The translations under genes were made by a program, and so were the position numbers. A stretch of 64,000 bases of DNA from UBA4742 sp963785815 (GTDB taxonomy: Bacteria; Actinomycetota; Acidimicrobiia; Acidimicrobiales; Acidimicrobilacustridaceae), in the NCBI GenBank assembly GCA_963785815.1, contig CAWAWN010000001.1, positions 1,116,001-1,180,000 of the forward strand, given 5' to 3'. The notes below the pieces were generated by a model, which saw nothing but the letters and a program-made list of their open reading frames with translations, had not been told where the DNA came from and did not search any database. Shown here in pieces: positions 47,572 through 55,943 of this stretch. Positions within the stretch are counted from its first letter, which is position 1. Each line of letters opens with the position of its first letter.

Positions 47572-47769
47572 ATGACCGACCGCACCCCCGACCGGCCATC
47601 GCCGGGCGGCCCGCCCGAACCCGACCCGTCGGCCGGGCCCCTGGCCTGCGCCTACTCACCCCGGTGGTTGAGCGGGCCGAGCTCGTACGACGGGTTGGTC
47701 GCCACCTTCTCGCCGGGTCCCGCCGACGAGGAAGACCAAGAGGTCGGTTCGCCGGGAACGTCCGCCTAG
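47572..47769 (+). CDS. Small proline-rich protein, uncertain
   Basis: Encodes 65 residues, MTDRTPDRPSPGGPPEPDPS onward, with no recognisable domain. GAGGAG lies about 12 bases before the ATG. Its stop codon overlaps the -10 box of the following Nudix gene. It could be a real small protein or a chance frame in GC-rich DNA; the low-complexity composition makes the call weak. Confidence 0.35.
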   Translation: MTDRTPDRPSPGGPPEPDPSAGPLACAYSPRWLSGPSSYDGLVATFSPGPADEEDQEVGSPGTSA

Positions 47770-47772
47770 GCT
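47767..47772 (+). promoter_or_regulatory. -10-like box, TAGGCT, six bases before the Nudix ATG
   Basis: TAGGCT ends exactly six bases before ATG 47779, with no ribosome site between, matching the leaderless layout seen elsewhere in the window. Confidence 0.45.
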
Positions 47773-47778
47773 CGAACG

Positions 47779-48276
47779 ATGAGCCCGTACACCCTGCGCC
47801 GTCGAGCGGCGCGGGTGGTGTTGTTGAACGGCGCCGACCAGGTGCTTCTGCTGGCGGCCTCCGATCCGGCCAACCGGAGCAAGGGCAGCTGGTGGGAGAT
47901 CCCCGGCGGGGGCATCGACGGGGCCGAGACGAGCGAGGAGGCGGCCCGGCGCGAGCTCTACGAGGAGACGGGCATCACCCAGGCCCGCATCGGGCCCTGC
48001 GTGTGGACCCAGCACTCGGTGTTCGACTTCGCCGGCCTGCACTTCGACCAGGACGAGTGGGTGCACCTGGCCTGGTGCGACGAGGCCCACGAGGTGCGCC
48101 CGGCCGGGCTCGAGATGCTCGAGGCCGCCGCCTTCGCCGGCCACCGCTGGTGGGACCTGGACCAGCTGCTGGCCGATCCCAGCCCCGTGCTCCCCCACCG
48201 CCTGCGCGAGTTCCTGCCCGCCCTGGTGGCCGGCGACCTCCCCGACGAACCCCTGGACATCACCCACCCCGCGTGA
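47779..48276 (+). CDS. Nudix hydrolase
   Basis: Encodes 165 residues with a complete Nudix box: GGGIDGAETSEEAARRELYE then ETGI, near residues 40-63. RRAARVVLLNGADQVLLLAA is the typical first strand pair. It would hydrolyse a nucleoside-diphosphate-linked compound; the substrate cannot be assigned. ATG 47779 follows TAGGCT directly. It is not closely related to the Nudix protein at 17381. Confidence 0.9.
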   Translation: MSPYTLRRRAARVVLLNGADQVLLLAASDPANRSKGSWWEIPGGGIDGAETSEEAARRELYEETGITQARIGPCVWTQHSVFDFAGLHFDQDEWVHLAWCDEAHEVRPAGLEMLEAAAFAGHRWWDLDQLLADPSPVLPHRLREFLPALVAGDLPDEPLDITHPA

Positions 48277-48330
48277 GGGGCGGCTCCGGCCGTCCGGAGG
48301 GTGGTCGTAGCCTGGCCTCGAGGAGCACGC

Positions 48331-49950
48331 ATGGGGTCAGCGAAGGCGTCGCGCGCCAATCCGAGGTCGAGGGCTCGCCTGGTCATCGGCGGGTCGGTCG
48401 CGGTGCTCGCGCTGATCCTCGCCGCGTGCAGCAGCGGCCACCCGTCGGCGTCGGCGCCGTCCATGGCCGGGGCCAAGGTCGTGACCGGCGGACCGACGGG
48501 CACCTATGTCGTCCCGGCCGGCATCCACAAGATCAAGCACGTGATCGTCGTCCAACAGGAGAACCGATCCTTCGACAGCTACTTCGGGACGTTCCCCGGT
48601 GCCGACGGCATACCGATGAAGGACGGCCGGCCCACCGGGTGCGTCCCCGATCCCCACAACGGGACGTGCGTGGCCCCCTACGTCGACCACGCCGACGTGA
48701 ACGGTGGCGGCCCCCACTCGGCGCCGAACGCCTCGGCCGACGTCGACGACGGGAGGATGGATGGCTTCATCGGCCAAGCCGAGTCGGGCCGCAAGGGCTG
48801 CCTCGATCCCACCGATCCGGCCTGCACGAACTCCGCCCGACCGGACGTGATGGGGTACCACGTCCAGGGCGACATCCCGAACTACTGGGCCTACGCCTCC
48901 GACTTCGTGCTCCAGGACCACATGTTCGAGCCGAACGCGTCGTGGAGCCTGCCGTCGCACCTGTTCCTCGTCTCGGAGTGGTCCGCGTACTGCAGCCAGG
49001 TGGACAACCCGTCGAGCTGCGTCAACGCGCTGCAGACCAAACCGGTCGAGCGGCCCCAGGATGCACCGGCCGTCTACGGCGGCCAGGCCGGCCCCAAGAC
49101 CGGCGGCAAGACCGGCAGCGCCAAGCGCTCGACGAGCACCAGCCCAGCCCACCAACCCATCTACGCCTGGACGGATCTGACCTACCTGCTCCACAAGGAC
49201 GGCATCAGCTGGGGCTACTACGTCGTGCCCGGGACCGAGCCCGACTGTGAGAACGACGCGGCCGTGACCTGCGCGCCGGTCCAGCAGAACTCGAACACCC
49301 CCGGCATCTGGAACCCGCTGCCCTGGTTCGACACCGTCAAGGACGACGGGCAACTCGCCAACATCCAGTCGGTCGACAACTTCTACTCGGCCGCCAAGGC
49401 CGGCACCCTCCCCGCCGTCTCCTGGGTGGTGCCGTCCGGCGCGGTGAGCGAGCACCCCCCTGCTCCGGTCAGCTTCGGCCAGTCCTACGTGACCAGCCTC
49501 GTCAACGCCGTCATGAGGAGCCCCGACTGGGACTCCACCGCCATCTTCTTGGCCTGGGACGACTGGGGTGGCTTCTACGACCACGTCCAGCCCCCGACCG
49601 TGGATGAGAACGGCTACGGGCTGCGGGTGCCCGGCATCGTCATCAGCCCCTTCGCCAAGCGCGGCTACATCGACCACCAGACGCTGAGCTTCGACGCCTA
49701 CGACAAGTTCATCGAAGACGACTTCCTCGGCGGCCAACGCATCGACCCGGCCACCGACGGGCGCCCGGACCCCCGACCCACCGTCCGCGAGCAGGTCAAG
49801 ATCCTCGGCGACCTCACCGCCGACTTCGACTTCGACCAGCCTCCCCGACCACCCGTCGTCCTCCCCGTGCATCCGAAGACCACCCTCACCGGCACACCCG
49901 CACCCTCCCAGCTGCCGGCGGCAGCCACCGCCCCTGATCCGGACGGATGA
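48331..49950 (+). CDS. Phospholipase C-like phosphoesterase lipoprotein
   Basis: Encodes 539 residues of the PF04185 phosphoesterase family (bacterial phospholipase C / acid phosphatase). A lipoprotein signal peptide with ALILAACSS leads to KHVIVVQQENRSFDSYFGTF, the metal- and nucleophile-bearing start of the domain, and FLAWDDWGGFYDHVQPP is a later active-site loop. An anchored, outward-facing enzyme releasing phosphate or diacylglycerol from phospholipids is likely. ATG 48331 has GAGGAG six bases upstream; the frame from 48301 is less likely. Confidence 0.9.
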   Translation: MGSAKASRANPRSRARLVIGGSVAVLALILAACSSGHPSASAPSMAGAKVVTGGPTGTYVVPAGIHKIKHVIVVQQENRSFDSYFGTFPGADGIPMKDGRPTGCVPDPHNGTCVAPYVDHADVNGGGPHSAPNASADVDDGRMDGFIGQAESGRKGCLDPTDPACTNSARPDVMGYHVQGDIPNYWAYASDFVLQDHMFEPNASWSLPSHLFLVSEWSAYCSQVDNPSSCVNALQTKPVERPQDAPAVYGGQAGPKTGGKTGSAKRSTSTSPAHQPIYAWTDLTYLLHKDGISWGYYVVPGTEPDCENDAAVTCAPVQQNSNTPGIWNPLPWFDTVKDDGQLANIQSVDNFYSAAKAGTLPAVSWVVPSGAVSEHPPAPVSFGQSYVTSLVNAVMRSPDWDSTAIFLAWDDWGGFYDHVQPPTVDENGYGLRVPGIVISPFAKRGYIDHQTLSFDAYDKFIEDDFLGGQRIDPATDGRPDPRPTVREQVKILGDLTADFDFDQPPRPPVVLPVHPKTTLTGTPAPSQLPAAATAPDPDG

Positions 49951-49967
49951 CGACGCGCGGCGCGGGG

Positions 49968-50660
49968 TCAGTCGTACTGGTCGAGCAACAGGTGGGCGGC
50001 CGACGAGAGGCGTTCGCCGGCGTCGCCGATGCCCACCCAGCCGTTGGCCCAGGCCAGCAACGACGAGAACCAGATGAACTCCAGGGCATCGATCACCCGC
50101 TGCTCGATGACCGGGTCGAAGTCGTCGGGGAAGGCCAGCGCCTGGATGCGCCCCATGGTCACGCCCATCTCCCGCTGGCAGGCGGTCACGCCGGGATCGG
50201 GCGAGGACATGGCCGTGACCAGCGCCGCGGTCAAACCCGGCTCGCGCTCCATGGCCCGGGTGGCGCGGCGCAGGATCTCCACCATCCGGTCGGCCGTGGT
50301 GTCACCGTGGGGCGGCCGTTGGGCCACCCGGCGCTCCAGGTCGGCCACCCACTCGACCTGGGCCGCGGCCAGCAGGTGGTCCTTGGACGTGAAGTACCGG
50401 TAGATGGTGCCCAGCGCCACCTGCGCCTGGGCGGCCACGTCGCGCATCTGCACGGCGTCGTAGCCCCCGTCGGCCGCCAGCTCGATGGCCGCCCGGATGA
50501 CCCGCTCGCGCCGCGCCGCCTGGCTGCGGGTGAGCTGGTCGCCCTTGGCCGCCAACGGCTCGGCCTCGCCGGCCAGGTCGTCAGCTGCCTCCCCCGAGGG
50601 GCCGGATCCGACGTCGTCGACGACGTCGGGGCCGGGCCGGAGATCGCGGCTGGAGCCCAT
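49968..50660 (-). CDS. TetR-family regulator, KstR-like
   Basis: Encodes 230 residues. After a disordered N-terminus of about 48 residues, RRERVIRAAIELAADGGYDA, VQMRDVAAQAQVALGTIYRY and FTSKDHLL form a TetR DNA-binding domain. The last quarter, EFIWFSSLLAWANGWVGIGD then ERLSSAAHLLL, as well as the GGYDAVQMR segment, resemble KstR, the repressor of sterol catabolism in mycobacteria, as I recall its sequence. It follows an acyl-CoA dehydrogenase gene (12 bases) whose promoter has a KstR-type dyad, consistent with autoregulation. Confidence 0.85.
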   Translation of the reverse strand: MGSSRDLRPGPDVVDDVGSGPSGEAADDLAGEAEPLAAKGDQLTRSQAARRERVIRAAIELAADGGYDAVQMRDVAAQAQVALGTIYRYFTSKDHLLAAAQVEWVADLERRVAQRPPHGDTTADRMVEILRRATRAMEREPGLTAALVTAMSSPDPGVTACQREMGVTMGRIQALAFPDDFDPVIEQRVIDALEFIWFSSLLAWANGWVGIGDAGERLSSAAHLLLDQYD

Positions 50661-50672
50661 GGGGCGCCGAGC

Positions 50673-51920
50673 CTACCGGCCCACCGGGACCGGCTGGCGG
50701 TCCCGGTCGGCCGGGACGGACGGGAGCGGTCGCGGCTCACGGGGCAGGCCGAGCACCCGCTCCGCGATGATCGAGCGCTGCACCTCGTTGGTGCCGCCGG
50801 CGATCCCCGTCGACGGTGAGTAGAGCAGGCGCCAGGTCAGGGTGGCCGAGCCTTCGAGCCCGTCGTCGGCCAGCATGCCCGACGCCCCCTGCACCGACTT
50901 GGCCAGCGAGGCCAGCTCGGCGAAGTGGCGGGCGAAGGCCAGCTTGATGACCGAGGTCTCCGGTCCGGGCGGCCGGCCCTGGCTGACCGCGGTGCGGGCC
51001 CGGTAGCCCAGGTAGGTCAGGATCTGCATCCGGCTGTGGGCCTCGGCCAGGGCCTGGCGCAGCACCGGATCGCCGGCCCGGCCACCCCGTCGGGCCAGCA
51101 GGATGGCCAGGCCCACATCGGCCATCGACTCGTTGGCCCCGATCATGGCCCGCTCGTTGGCCAGCGTGTGCACCGCCGCCGGCCAGCCCTGTCCCACCGC
51201 GCCGGGACCGCCCAGGATGTCGTCCCCGGAGATGACCACGTCGGTCAGGAACACCTCGCTGAAGTGCGACTCGCCCGTCATCTGGCGCAGCGGGCGGACC
51301 TCGATGCCGGGCGTGGCCATGTCCACCAGGAAGTAGGTGATGCCACGGTGGCGGGGTGCGTCGGGGTCGGTGCGGGCCAGCAGGATGGCCTGGTGGCTGG
51401 TGTCGGCGTTGGAAGTCCACACCTTCTGCCCGTTCACGATCCAGCGATCGCCGTCGCGGACCGCCCGGGTCGACAGCGAGGCCAGGTCGCTGCCGGCGCC
51501 GGGCTCGCTGAACAGCTGGCACCACATCTCGTCGCCCCGCAGGATGGGCGGCAGGTGGCGGTGTCGTTGCTCGTCGGTGCCGAAGGCCAGGATGGCCGGG
51601 CCCACCATCGACTGGGGCACGGCGAACGCCCCGCTGCTGGCCCCGAACCGGGCCTGCTCCTCGGCGAAGATCATCTCCTCGGCCAGCGTTCCCCCACGCC
51701 CGTACCACGCCGTCGGGTAGCTGATGCCGGCCCAGCCGCCGTCCCAGAGCGTGTGCTGCCACTCGACGCTGCGGGCCAGCAGCCACGACAGGTCGGCGTC
51801 GAGATCGAAGAACCCCTCCGAGAAGTCCTCGGGCGACCCCTTGGCCGGGGCGTTGGCCTCGAGCCAGGCGCGCGCCTCGCGCCGGAACTCGGCCTCCTCG
51901 GGGGTGTCGTCGATGTCCAC
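50673..51920 (-). CDS. Acyl-CoA dehydrogenase D, co-transcribed with KstR-like regulator
   Basis: Encodes 415 residues. Signatures: MWCQLFSEPGAGSDLASLST, GQKVWTSNADTSHQAILLAR and C-terminal IAGGTNEVQRSIIAERVLGL. N-terminal VDIDDTPEEAEFRREARAWL is nearly the same as in acyl-CoA dehydrogenase A, so the two are paralogues. GTG 51920 is chosen where homology begins. The promoter region carries a palindrome matching the KstR pattern except at one position. Downstream the TetR gene follows, so the enzyme and its probable regulator form one operon. Confidence 0.92.
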   Translation of the reverse strand: MDIDDTPEEAEFRREARAWLEANAPAKGSPEDFSEGFFDLDADLSWLLARSVEWQHTLWDGGWAGISYPTAWYGRGGTLAEEMIFAEEQARFGASSGAFAVPQSMVGPAILAFGTDEQRHRHLPPILRGDEMWCQLFSEPGAGSDLASLSTRAVRDGDRWIVNGQKVWTSNADTSHQAILLARTDPDAPRHRGITYFLVDMATPGIEVRPLRQMTGESHFSEVFLTDVVISGDDILGGPGAVGQGWPAAVHTLANERAMIGANESMADVGLAILLARRGGRAGDPVLRQALAEAHSRMQILTYLGYRARTAVSQGRPPGPETSVIKLAFARHFAELASLAKSVQGASGMLADDGLEGSATLTWRLLYSPSTGIAGGTNEVQRSIIAERVLGLPREPRPLPSVPADRDRQPVPVGR

Positions 51921-51928
51921 CCCGGAAC

Positions 51929-51942
51929 GATAACCCGTTCTA
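51929..51942. promoter_or_regulatory. KstR-type near-match before the dehydrogenase-regulator operon
   Basis: GATAACCCGTTCTA (plus strand) fits the KstR pattern apart from G at the first position; the AAC-N2-GTT core is intact. It ends nine bases upstream of the GTG at 51920 and could also affect the divergent DUF983 gene. Confidence 0.55.
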
Positions 51943-52003
51943 GTTCGCCGGCCCGGTGAGCCCAGAGGGTGCGTCCCGCCGCCGCAGCCGCCACGATGGG
52001 GCG

Positions 52004-52438
52004 GTGCAGGCACCGACCCCGCCCCTGGGCACCCTGTTGTGGCGTGGCCTGCGCCGGCGCTGCGCCGTGTGCGACCAGGGCCACCTGTTCCGGCGCTGGC
52101 TGTTCATGTTCGACGACTGCCCCCGCTGCGGCCTGCACTTCGAGCGGGCGGCGGGCACCTGGACCGGTGCCGTCGGCCTCAACGTCGTGGTCAGCTTCGG
52201 TGCCACCCTGCTCACCGTGCTCGGCATCTTCCTGTTCAGCTACCCGTCGGTGCCCATCGGCGCCCTGGCCGTCGCCACCATCGCCGTGGCGGCCGTGGTC
52301 CCCGTCGCGTTCCTGCCCTTCTCCAAGACCATCTGGTTGGCCATCGATCTGGCCACCTCACCGCTGGAGGCGGGAGAAGCCGAGATTTCCCCTACCGTTG
52401 CGCCATCTGGTGCCGATAAGAAACAACGAGCAGGGTGA
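52004..52438 (+). CDS. DUF983 membrane protein 2
   Basis: Encodes 144 residues with the same layout as the DUF983 protein at 41833: CAVC (RRCAVCDQGHLF), CPRC (DDCPRCGLHFE), two hydrophobic hairpins and FLPFSKTIWLAIDLATSPLE. The GTG at 52004 is the best start; the longer frame from 51956 runs through the divergent promoter. Function is unknown. Two DUF983-dehydrogenase neighbourhoods in one window hint at a shared role. Confidence 0.82.
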   Translation: MQAPTPPLGTLLWRGLRRRCAVCDQGHLFRRWLFMFDDCPRCGLHFERAAGTWTGAVGLNVVVSFGATLLTVLGIFLFSYPSVPIGALAVATIAVAAVVPVAFLPFSKTIWLAIDLATSPLEAGEAEISPTVAPSGADKKQRAG

Positions 52439-52504
52439 TCCCGCCACCCTGAGGTCACGCCCACCCAGTCCGCGCCAGGCGACGCAGGCGGAGGTCTTCG
52501 CAAC

Positions 52505-53263
52505 GTGAGCAAAGAGTCCAAAGTCCTCATCGGCGTCGGCGCCCTCGTCGTGGTGGGGCTGATCGTGGCCCTGACCGTCAACAAGACCGTGGGCCTCGTG
52601 GTCGTCATCGTCGGCCTCATCGGGGCCTTCGTGGCCATGCGCACCGGCGTCGGCACGTCCGACGACCCCTTCGCCGGCGCCCGCACCGAGGCCGATGAGA
52701 CCCAGGTCGGCAACCTCACGCCCAACCAGCCCCTGGCCCCGTGGAGCCCCGACGGCGGCCTGAACGCCTGGACCCCGCCGGTGAGCCTGACCGGGGTGCC
52801 CGACGCCCCGCCCCTGCCGCCCTCGGCGCCGATCGAGGACCAGGTCGAGGAGGCGACCTCCACCTGGTCGACCGAGTGGAGCAACGACGACGACTGGCAG
52901 TCGACCAGCTCCTTCGCCGACGGCACCTCGACCGCCCACGACACCAATCCGCTCGACGAGCTCCAGGGCCTCGACCACCTCGACCCCATCGCCGAGGTGG
53001 AGCGGATCGAGGCCCGATCGAGCGACGACCTGCCCCCGGAGGCCCCGTCCGAGGACCGCGGCTTCGGCTTCGGCACCGCCACCCGAGCCGCCAACGACGA
53101 GTTCATCGAGCTGCACGGCACCATGGTGAACGAGGATGTGTCCGGTGCGGATGACATCATGGCGGCCAGCCAGGCAACCGAGCTCCACTTGGCCGACGGC
53201 GAGCAGACCGAGCTGCAGAAGCTGCTCGCCAAGGTGCAGATCCGCCTCAGCGCGTACGAGTAG
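52505..53263 (+). CDS. Membrane-anchored acidic protein of unknown function
   Basis: Encodes 252 residues. Two hydrophobic segments at the N-terminus (VLIGVGALVVVGLIVALTV and VGLVVVIVGLIGAFVAM) are followed by a long acidic, proline- and Ser/Thr-rich cytosolic or outer tail, and a terminal helix (TELQKLLAKVQIRLSAYE). No known domain was recognised. GTG 52505 has GGAGG about 14 bases upstream. It is 30 bases before the GGDEF-EAL gene, so may belong with it. Confidence 0.65.
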   Translation: MSKESKVLIGVGALVVVGLIVALTVNKTVGLVVVIVGLIGAFVAMRTGVGTSDDPFAGARTEADETQVGNLTPNQPLAPWSPDGGLNAWTPPVSLTGVPDAPPLPPSAPIEDQVEEATSTWSTEWSNDDDWQSTSSFADGTSTAHDTNPLDELQGLDHLDPIAEVERIEARSSDDLPPEAPSEDRGFGFGTATRAANDEFIELHGTMVNEDVSGADDIMAASQATELHLADGEQTELQKLLAKVQIRLSAYE

Positions 53264-53293
53264 AGCTCGCCGTCACCCAGGGGAGAGGGTGGG

Positions 53294-54862
53294 ATGAGCG
53301 ATCAAGGCACCTCCGGCGCCGAGCGCGGACGTCGTGGACGACTGAGATCCCGGGGTGCACCGGCGGCGCCGGAACCCGTCGAGGGCGGTCCCCGCGACCC
53401 GTTGACCGGCCTGCCCGGTCGCAGCGTGCTGCACGACTGGCTCCAACAGGGGGCCGCGGCCAGCCGGCCCACGAGCACCCGGGTGATCCTGGCCTTCGTC
53501 GACCTCGACTCACTTCGGGACGTGAACGACAGCTTCGGGCCCGACGCCGGCGACTTCGTGCTGCGCCAGGCCGCCGAGCGGCTGACCGCGCTGGGCTGGC
53601 AGGACACCCGCATCCTGCGCTGGGGTGGCGCCGAGTTCGCCATCATCGTCCCCCACGTGGGCTCGGTGGACGCTCCCGACCAGATCGCCCGGGCCCTGCT
53701 CGAGACGGTCGGCGCCCCCTACCCCTTGGGCGCCCAACAGGTCACGGTGGCCTGCCACCTGGGTCTGGCCATCGCCAGCGACGCGTACAACGACCTGGGT
53801 GAGCTGATCCGCGACGCCCACCAGGCGCTGGTGTCGGCCCGCGACGGCGGCCCCGGCATCTACGTCGTCCACGACGAGACCAAGCGCGGCCGCTACCACA
53901 CGCGCATCGACGAGGCCCGCCTCTACGCCGCCCTCGAGAACCACGAGTTCCTGCTGCACTGGCAGCCGATCGTGCGGGCCGCCAACCGCGACCTCATCGG
54001 CGCCGAGGCCCTGCTGCGCTGGCAGGCGCCTGGCGCCACCAACACCGGGGTGATGTTCCCCCACGACTTCCTGCCCCTGCTCGAGAAGTCGGGACTGATC
54101 GTGCCGGTGGGTGAATGGGTCATCGCCGAGACCTGCCGCCAGGCCGTGGCCTGGACCGTCGACCACCCCGGGTCCACACCCCTGTTCGTGACCTGCAACC
54201 TGGGCGCCCGCCAACTGGCCATGCCCGGGTTCGACGACGGCGTGCTGCGCACCCTGGCCGAGTCGGGGCTGCCCCCCGACCGGCTCTGCCTCGACATCAC
54301 CGAGGAGGCCATCCGCTACAACGGCAGCTCGACCTGGACGGCGCTGCGGCGGCTCAAGGACGCCGGGGTCAAGCTGGGGCTGGGCAACTTCGGCACCGGC
54401 ATGGCCACGCTGGCCGCCATGCGGGACATGCGCCTCGACCTGGTGCGCATCGACCGGCTCTTCGTGCAGGAGCTGGCCATGAGCTACGAGGACCAGGCCA
54501 TCATCCGCCACATCACCAACCTGGCCCACGACCTGGGCATGATCACCATCGTCGAGGGCATCGAGACCGAGGAGCAGGCCGCCCTGCTGTTCACCCTGGG
54601 CGTCGACCTGGCCCAGGGCTTCCTCTACGGGCGCCCGGAGCCGCCCGAGAACATCGACGCCCGCCTCGACCCGAGCGATCCCGGCGCGGTGTACGGCGAG
54701 GACGAGACCGACTTCCCCCCGCCCCAGGTGGGCGGGCCCTTCCCGGCGCCCGCGCCGACCGCCGCGGTGCCCGACCTCACGCCCCCGCCACCGGCCTACC
54801 CGGCCTGGCAGCCACCGCCCGAACCCGCCGACCCGCGGCCGCCGGCCGAACCTCCGGCCTGA
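53294..54862 (+). CDS. GGDEF-EAL protein with both active sites degenerate
   Basis: Encodes 522 residues. The GGDEF domain (about residues 35-185) has GGAEF in RWGGAEFAIIV, and no RxxD site. The EAL domain (about 205-455) keeps GAEALLRW, CNLGARQL, DITEEA, EGIETEEQ and AQGFLYGR. The metal-binding DDFGTG is GNFGTG and the catalytic Lys in LKID is Arg (LVRIDR). Loss of those residues argues against phosphodiesterase and cyclase activity; the protein may bind cyclic di-GMP or GTP as a sensor. A proline-rich tail follows residue 470. Confidence 0.85.
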   Translation: MSDQGTSGAERGRRGRLRSRGAPAAPEPVEGGPRDPLTGLPGRSVLHDWLQQGAAASRPTSTRVILAFVDLDSLRDVNDSFGPDAGDFVLRQAAERLTALGWQDTRILRWGGAEFAIIVPHVGSVDAPDQIARALLETVGAPYPLGAQQVTVACHLGLAIASDAYNDLGELIRDAHQALVSARDGGPGIYVVHDETKRGRYHTRIDEARLYAALENHEFLLHWQPIVRAANRDLIGAEALLRWQAPGATNTGVMFPHDFLPLLEKSGLIVPVGEWVIAETCRQAVAWTVDHPGSTPLFVTCNLGARQLAMPGFDDGVLRTLAESGLPPDRLCLDITEEAIRYNGSSTWTALRRLKDAGVKLGLGNFGTGMATLAAMRDMRLDLVRIDRLFVQELAMSYEDQAIIRHITNLAHDLGMITIVEGIETEEQAALLFTLGVDLAQGFLYGRPEPPENIDARLDPSDPGAVYGEDETDFPPPQVGGPFPAPAPTAAVPDLTPPPPAYPAWQPPPEPADPRPPAEPPA

Positions 54863-54884
54863 CGGCCGACCGCCGAGCTGACCT

Positions 54885-55772
54885 ATGGGCCTGGCCATCT
54901 TCCTGGCTGTGATGGTGGCCGTCGGGGGTTGGACGGCGTGGAAGCGCGTCCAGACCCGCGCCCGTGAGGACCAGATCCCGGCCATGGCCGCGTCCAAGGG
55001 TCTGCAGTTCGCCCGCGACGACCCGTTCAACTCGAAGGTGCTGGCCTTCAAGCTGTTCCAGGCCGGCGACGGCTCGCGGCTGGAGAACGTGGTCTGGAAC
55101 GGGGCCGGCGGGGACGACGGTGACGCCACCACCCGCGCCTTCGACTTCGGCTGGTACCAGGTCCGCCACGACCGGGGCCGCGAGTACGAGGAGTGGCACT
55201 GGAGCACCTGCGCCCTGGCCCAGGCCGGCGGTTCGTGGCCGGCCCTGCAGATCACCCACCAGGGCCTGTTGGAGAAGGCCATCGACCTGGCCCAGGGCGA
55301 CCCCATCCGCTTCGAGTCCGAGGAGTTCAACCAGACCTTCCACGTCAGCTGCGAGGACCGGCGCTTCGCCTCGGCGCTCATCGATCCCCAGATGATGCAG
55401 TTCCTGCTCGAGACCAAGGGGCTGGTCAGCTTCGCCACCCTCGGTCGGTACGTGCTGCTCACCTGCCCCCAGGGTGACCCGGTGGAGATGTCGATCCTGC
55501 TGGGCCTGGCCGACGCGTTCGTGCACAAGGTCCCCAACGCGGCCTGGGAGCTCTACCCCAAGACGACGCCGGTGGACGGCGCGGCCGACGCCCCGCCCGG
55601 CGCCCGGTTCGCCCCCACCCCCGACGCAGTCGGGATGGGCGACTCGCCCGAACCCGACGACGCCTGGGACCCCACCCCCGGCGTGGACTACGACCTGGAC
55701 GGCCACCCGGTCCAGGCCCAGACCGAGGATCCCTGGCACGACCACCCCGTCCGACCCCACGACGACGGCTGA
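54885..55772 (+). CDS. Membrane-anchored protein of unknown function
   Basis: Encodes 295 residues. One N-terminal helix (GLAIFLAVMVAVGGWTAW) anchors a globular domain with FFN-like strands: KVLAFKLFQAGDGSRLENVV, FDFGWYQVRHDRGREYEEWH and FESEEFNQTFHVSCEDRRFA. The C-terminal 60 residues are acidic and disordered. Its pattern is like DUF3137-type membrane proteins, but I am not sure. The last ten codons with the stop are duplicated 107 bases downstream. Confidence 0.65.
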   Translation: MGLAIFLAVMVAVGGWTAWKRVQTRAREDQIPAMAASKGLQFARDDPFNSKVLAFKLFQAGDGSRLENVVWNGAGGDDGDATTRAFDFGWYQVRHDRGREYEEWHWSTCALAQAGGSWPALQITHQGLLEKAIDLAQGDPIRFESEEFNQTFHVSCEDRRFASALIDPQMMQFLLETKGLVSFATLGRYVLLTCPQGDPVEMSILLGLADAFVHKVPNAAWELYPKTTPVDGAADAPPGARFAPTPDAVGMGDSPEPDDAWDPTPGVDYDLDGHPVQAQTEDPWHDHPVRPHDDG

Positions 55773-55791
55773 TCTGGCCCTCTGGTCGGCA
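55757..55791. repeat. 35-base direct repeat, copy 1 (gene 3' end)
   Basis: CCACGACGACGGCTGATCTG and the next 15 bases recur at 55864-55898. This copy contains the last codons and TGA of the upstream gene. Confidence 0.95.
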
Positions 55792-55863
55792 AGCCTCCCG
55801 GCGGGCGCCTTCGGCATCCGGTCACCATCGCTCCAGCGGCTCCGGCCTGGCGGCCTGCGCCTT

Positions 55864-55898
55864 CCACGACGACGGCTGATCTGGCCCTCTGGTCGGCA
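55864..55898. repeat. 35-base direct repeat, copy 2 (intergenic)
   Basis: This copy is identical to 55757-55791, 107 bases downstream, and is not in a gene. It probably marks a local duplication of the preceding gene end or a dispersed intergenic repeat. Confidence 0.95.
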
Positions 55899-55930
55899 GC
55901 CGCGGATCGCATAGACGGCACGCGGCCCCG

Positions 55931-55936
55931 TAGCCT
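55931..55936 (+). promoter_or_regulatory. -10-like box, TAGCCT
   Basis: TAGCCT ends seven bases before the GTG at 55944; no ribosome site follows. This is the same layout as at 46251. Confidence 0.4.
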
Positions 55937-55943
55937 TCCCGGC

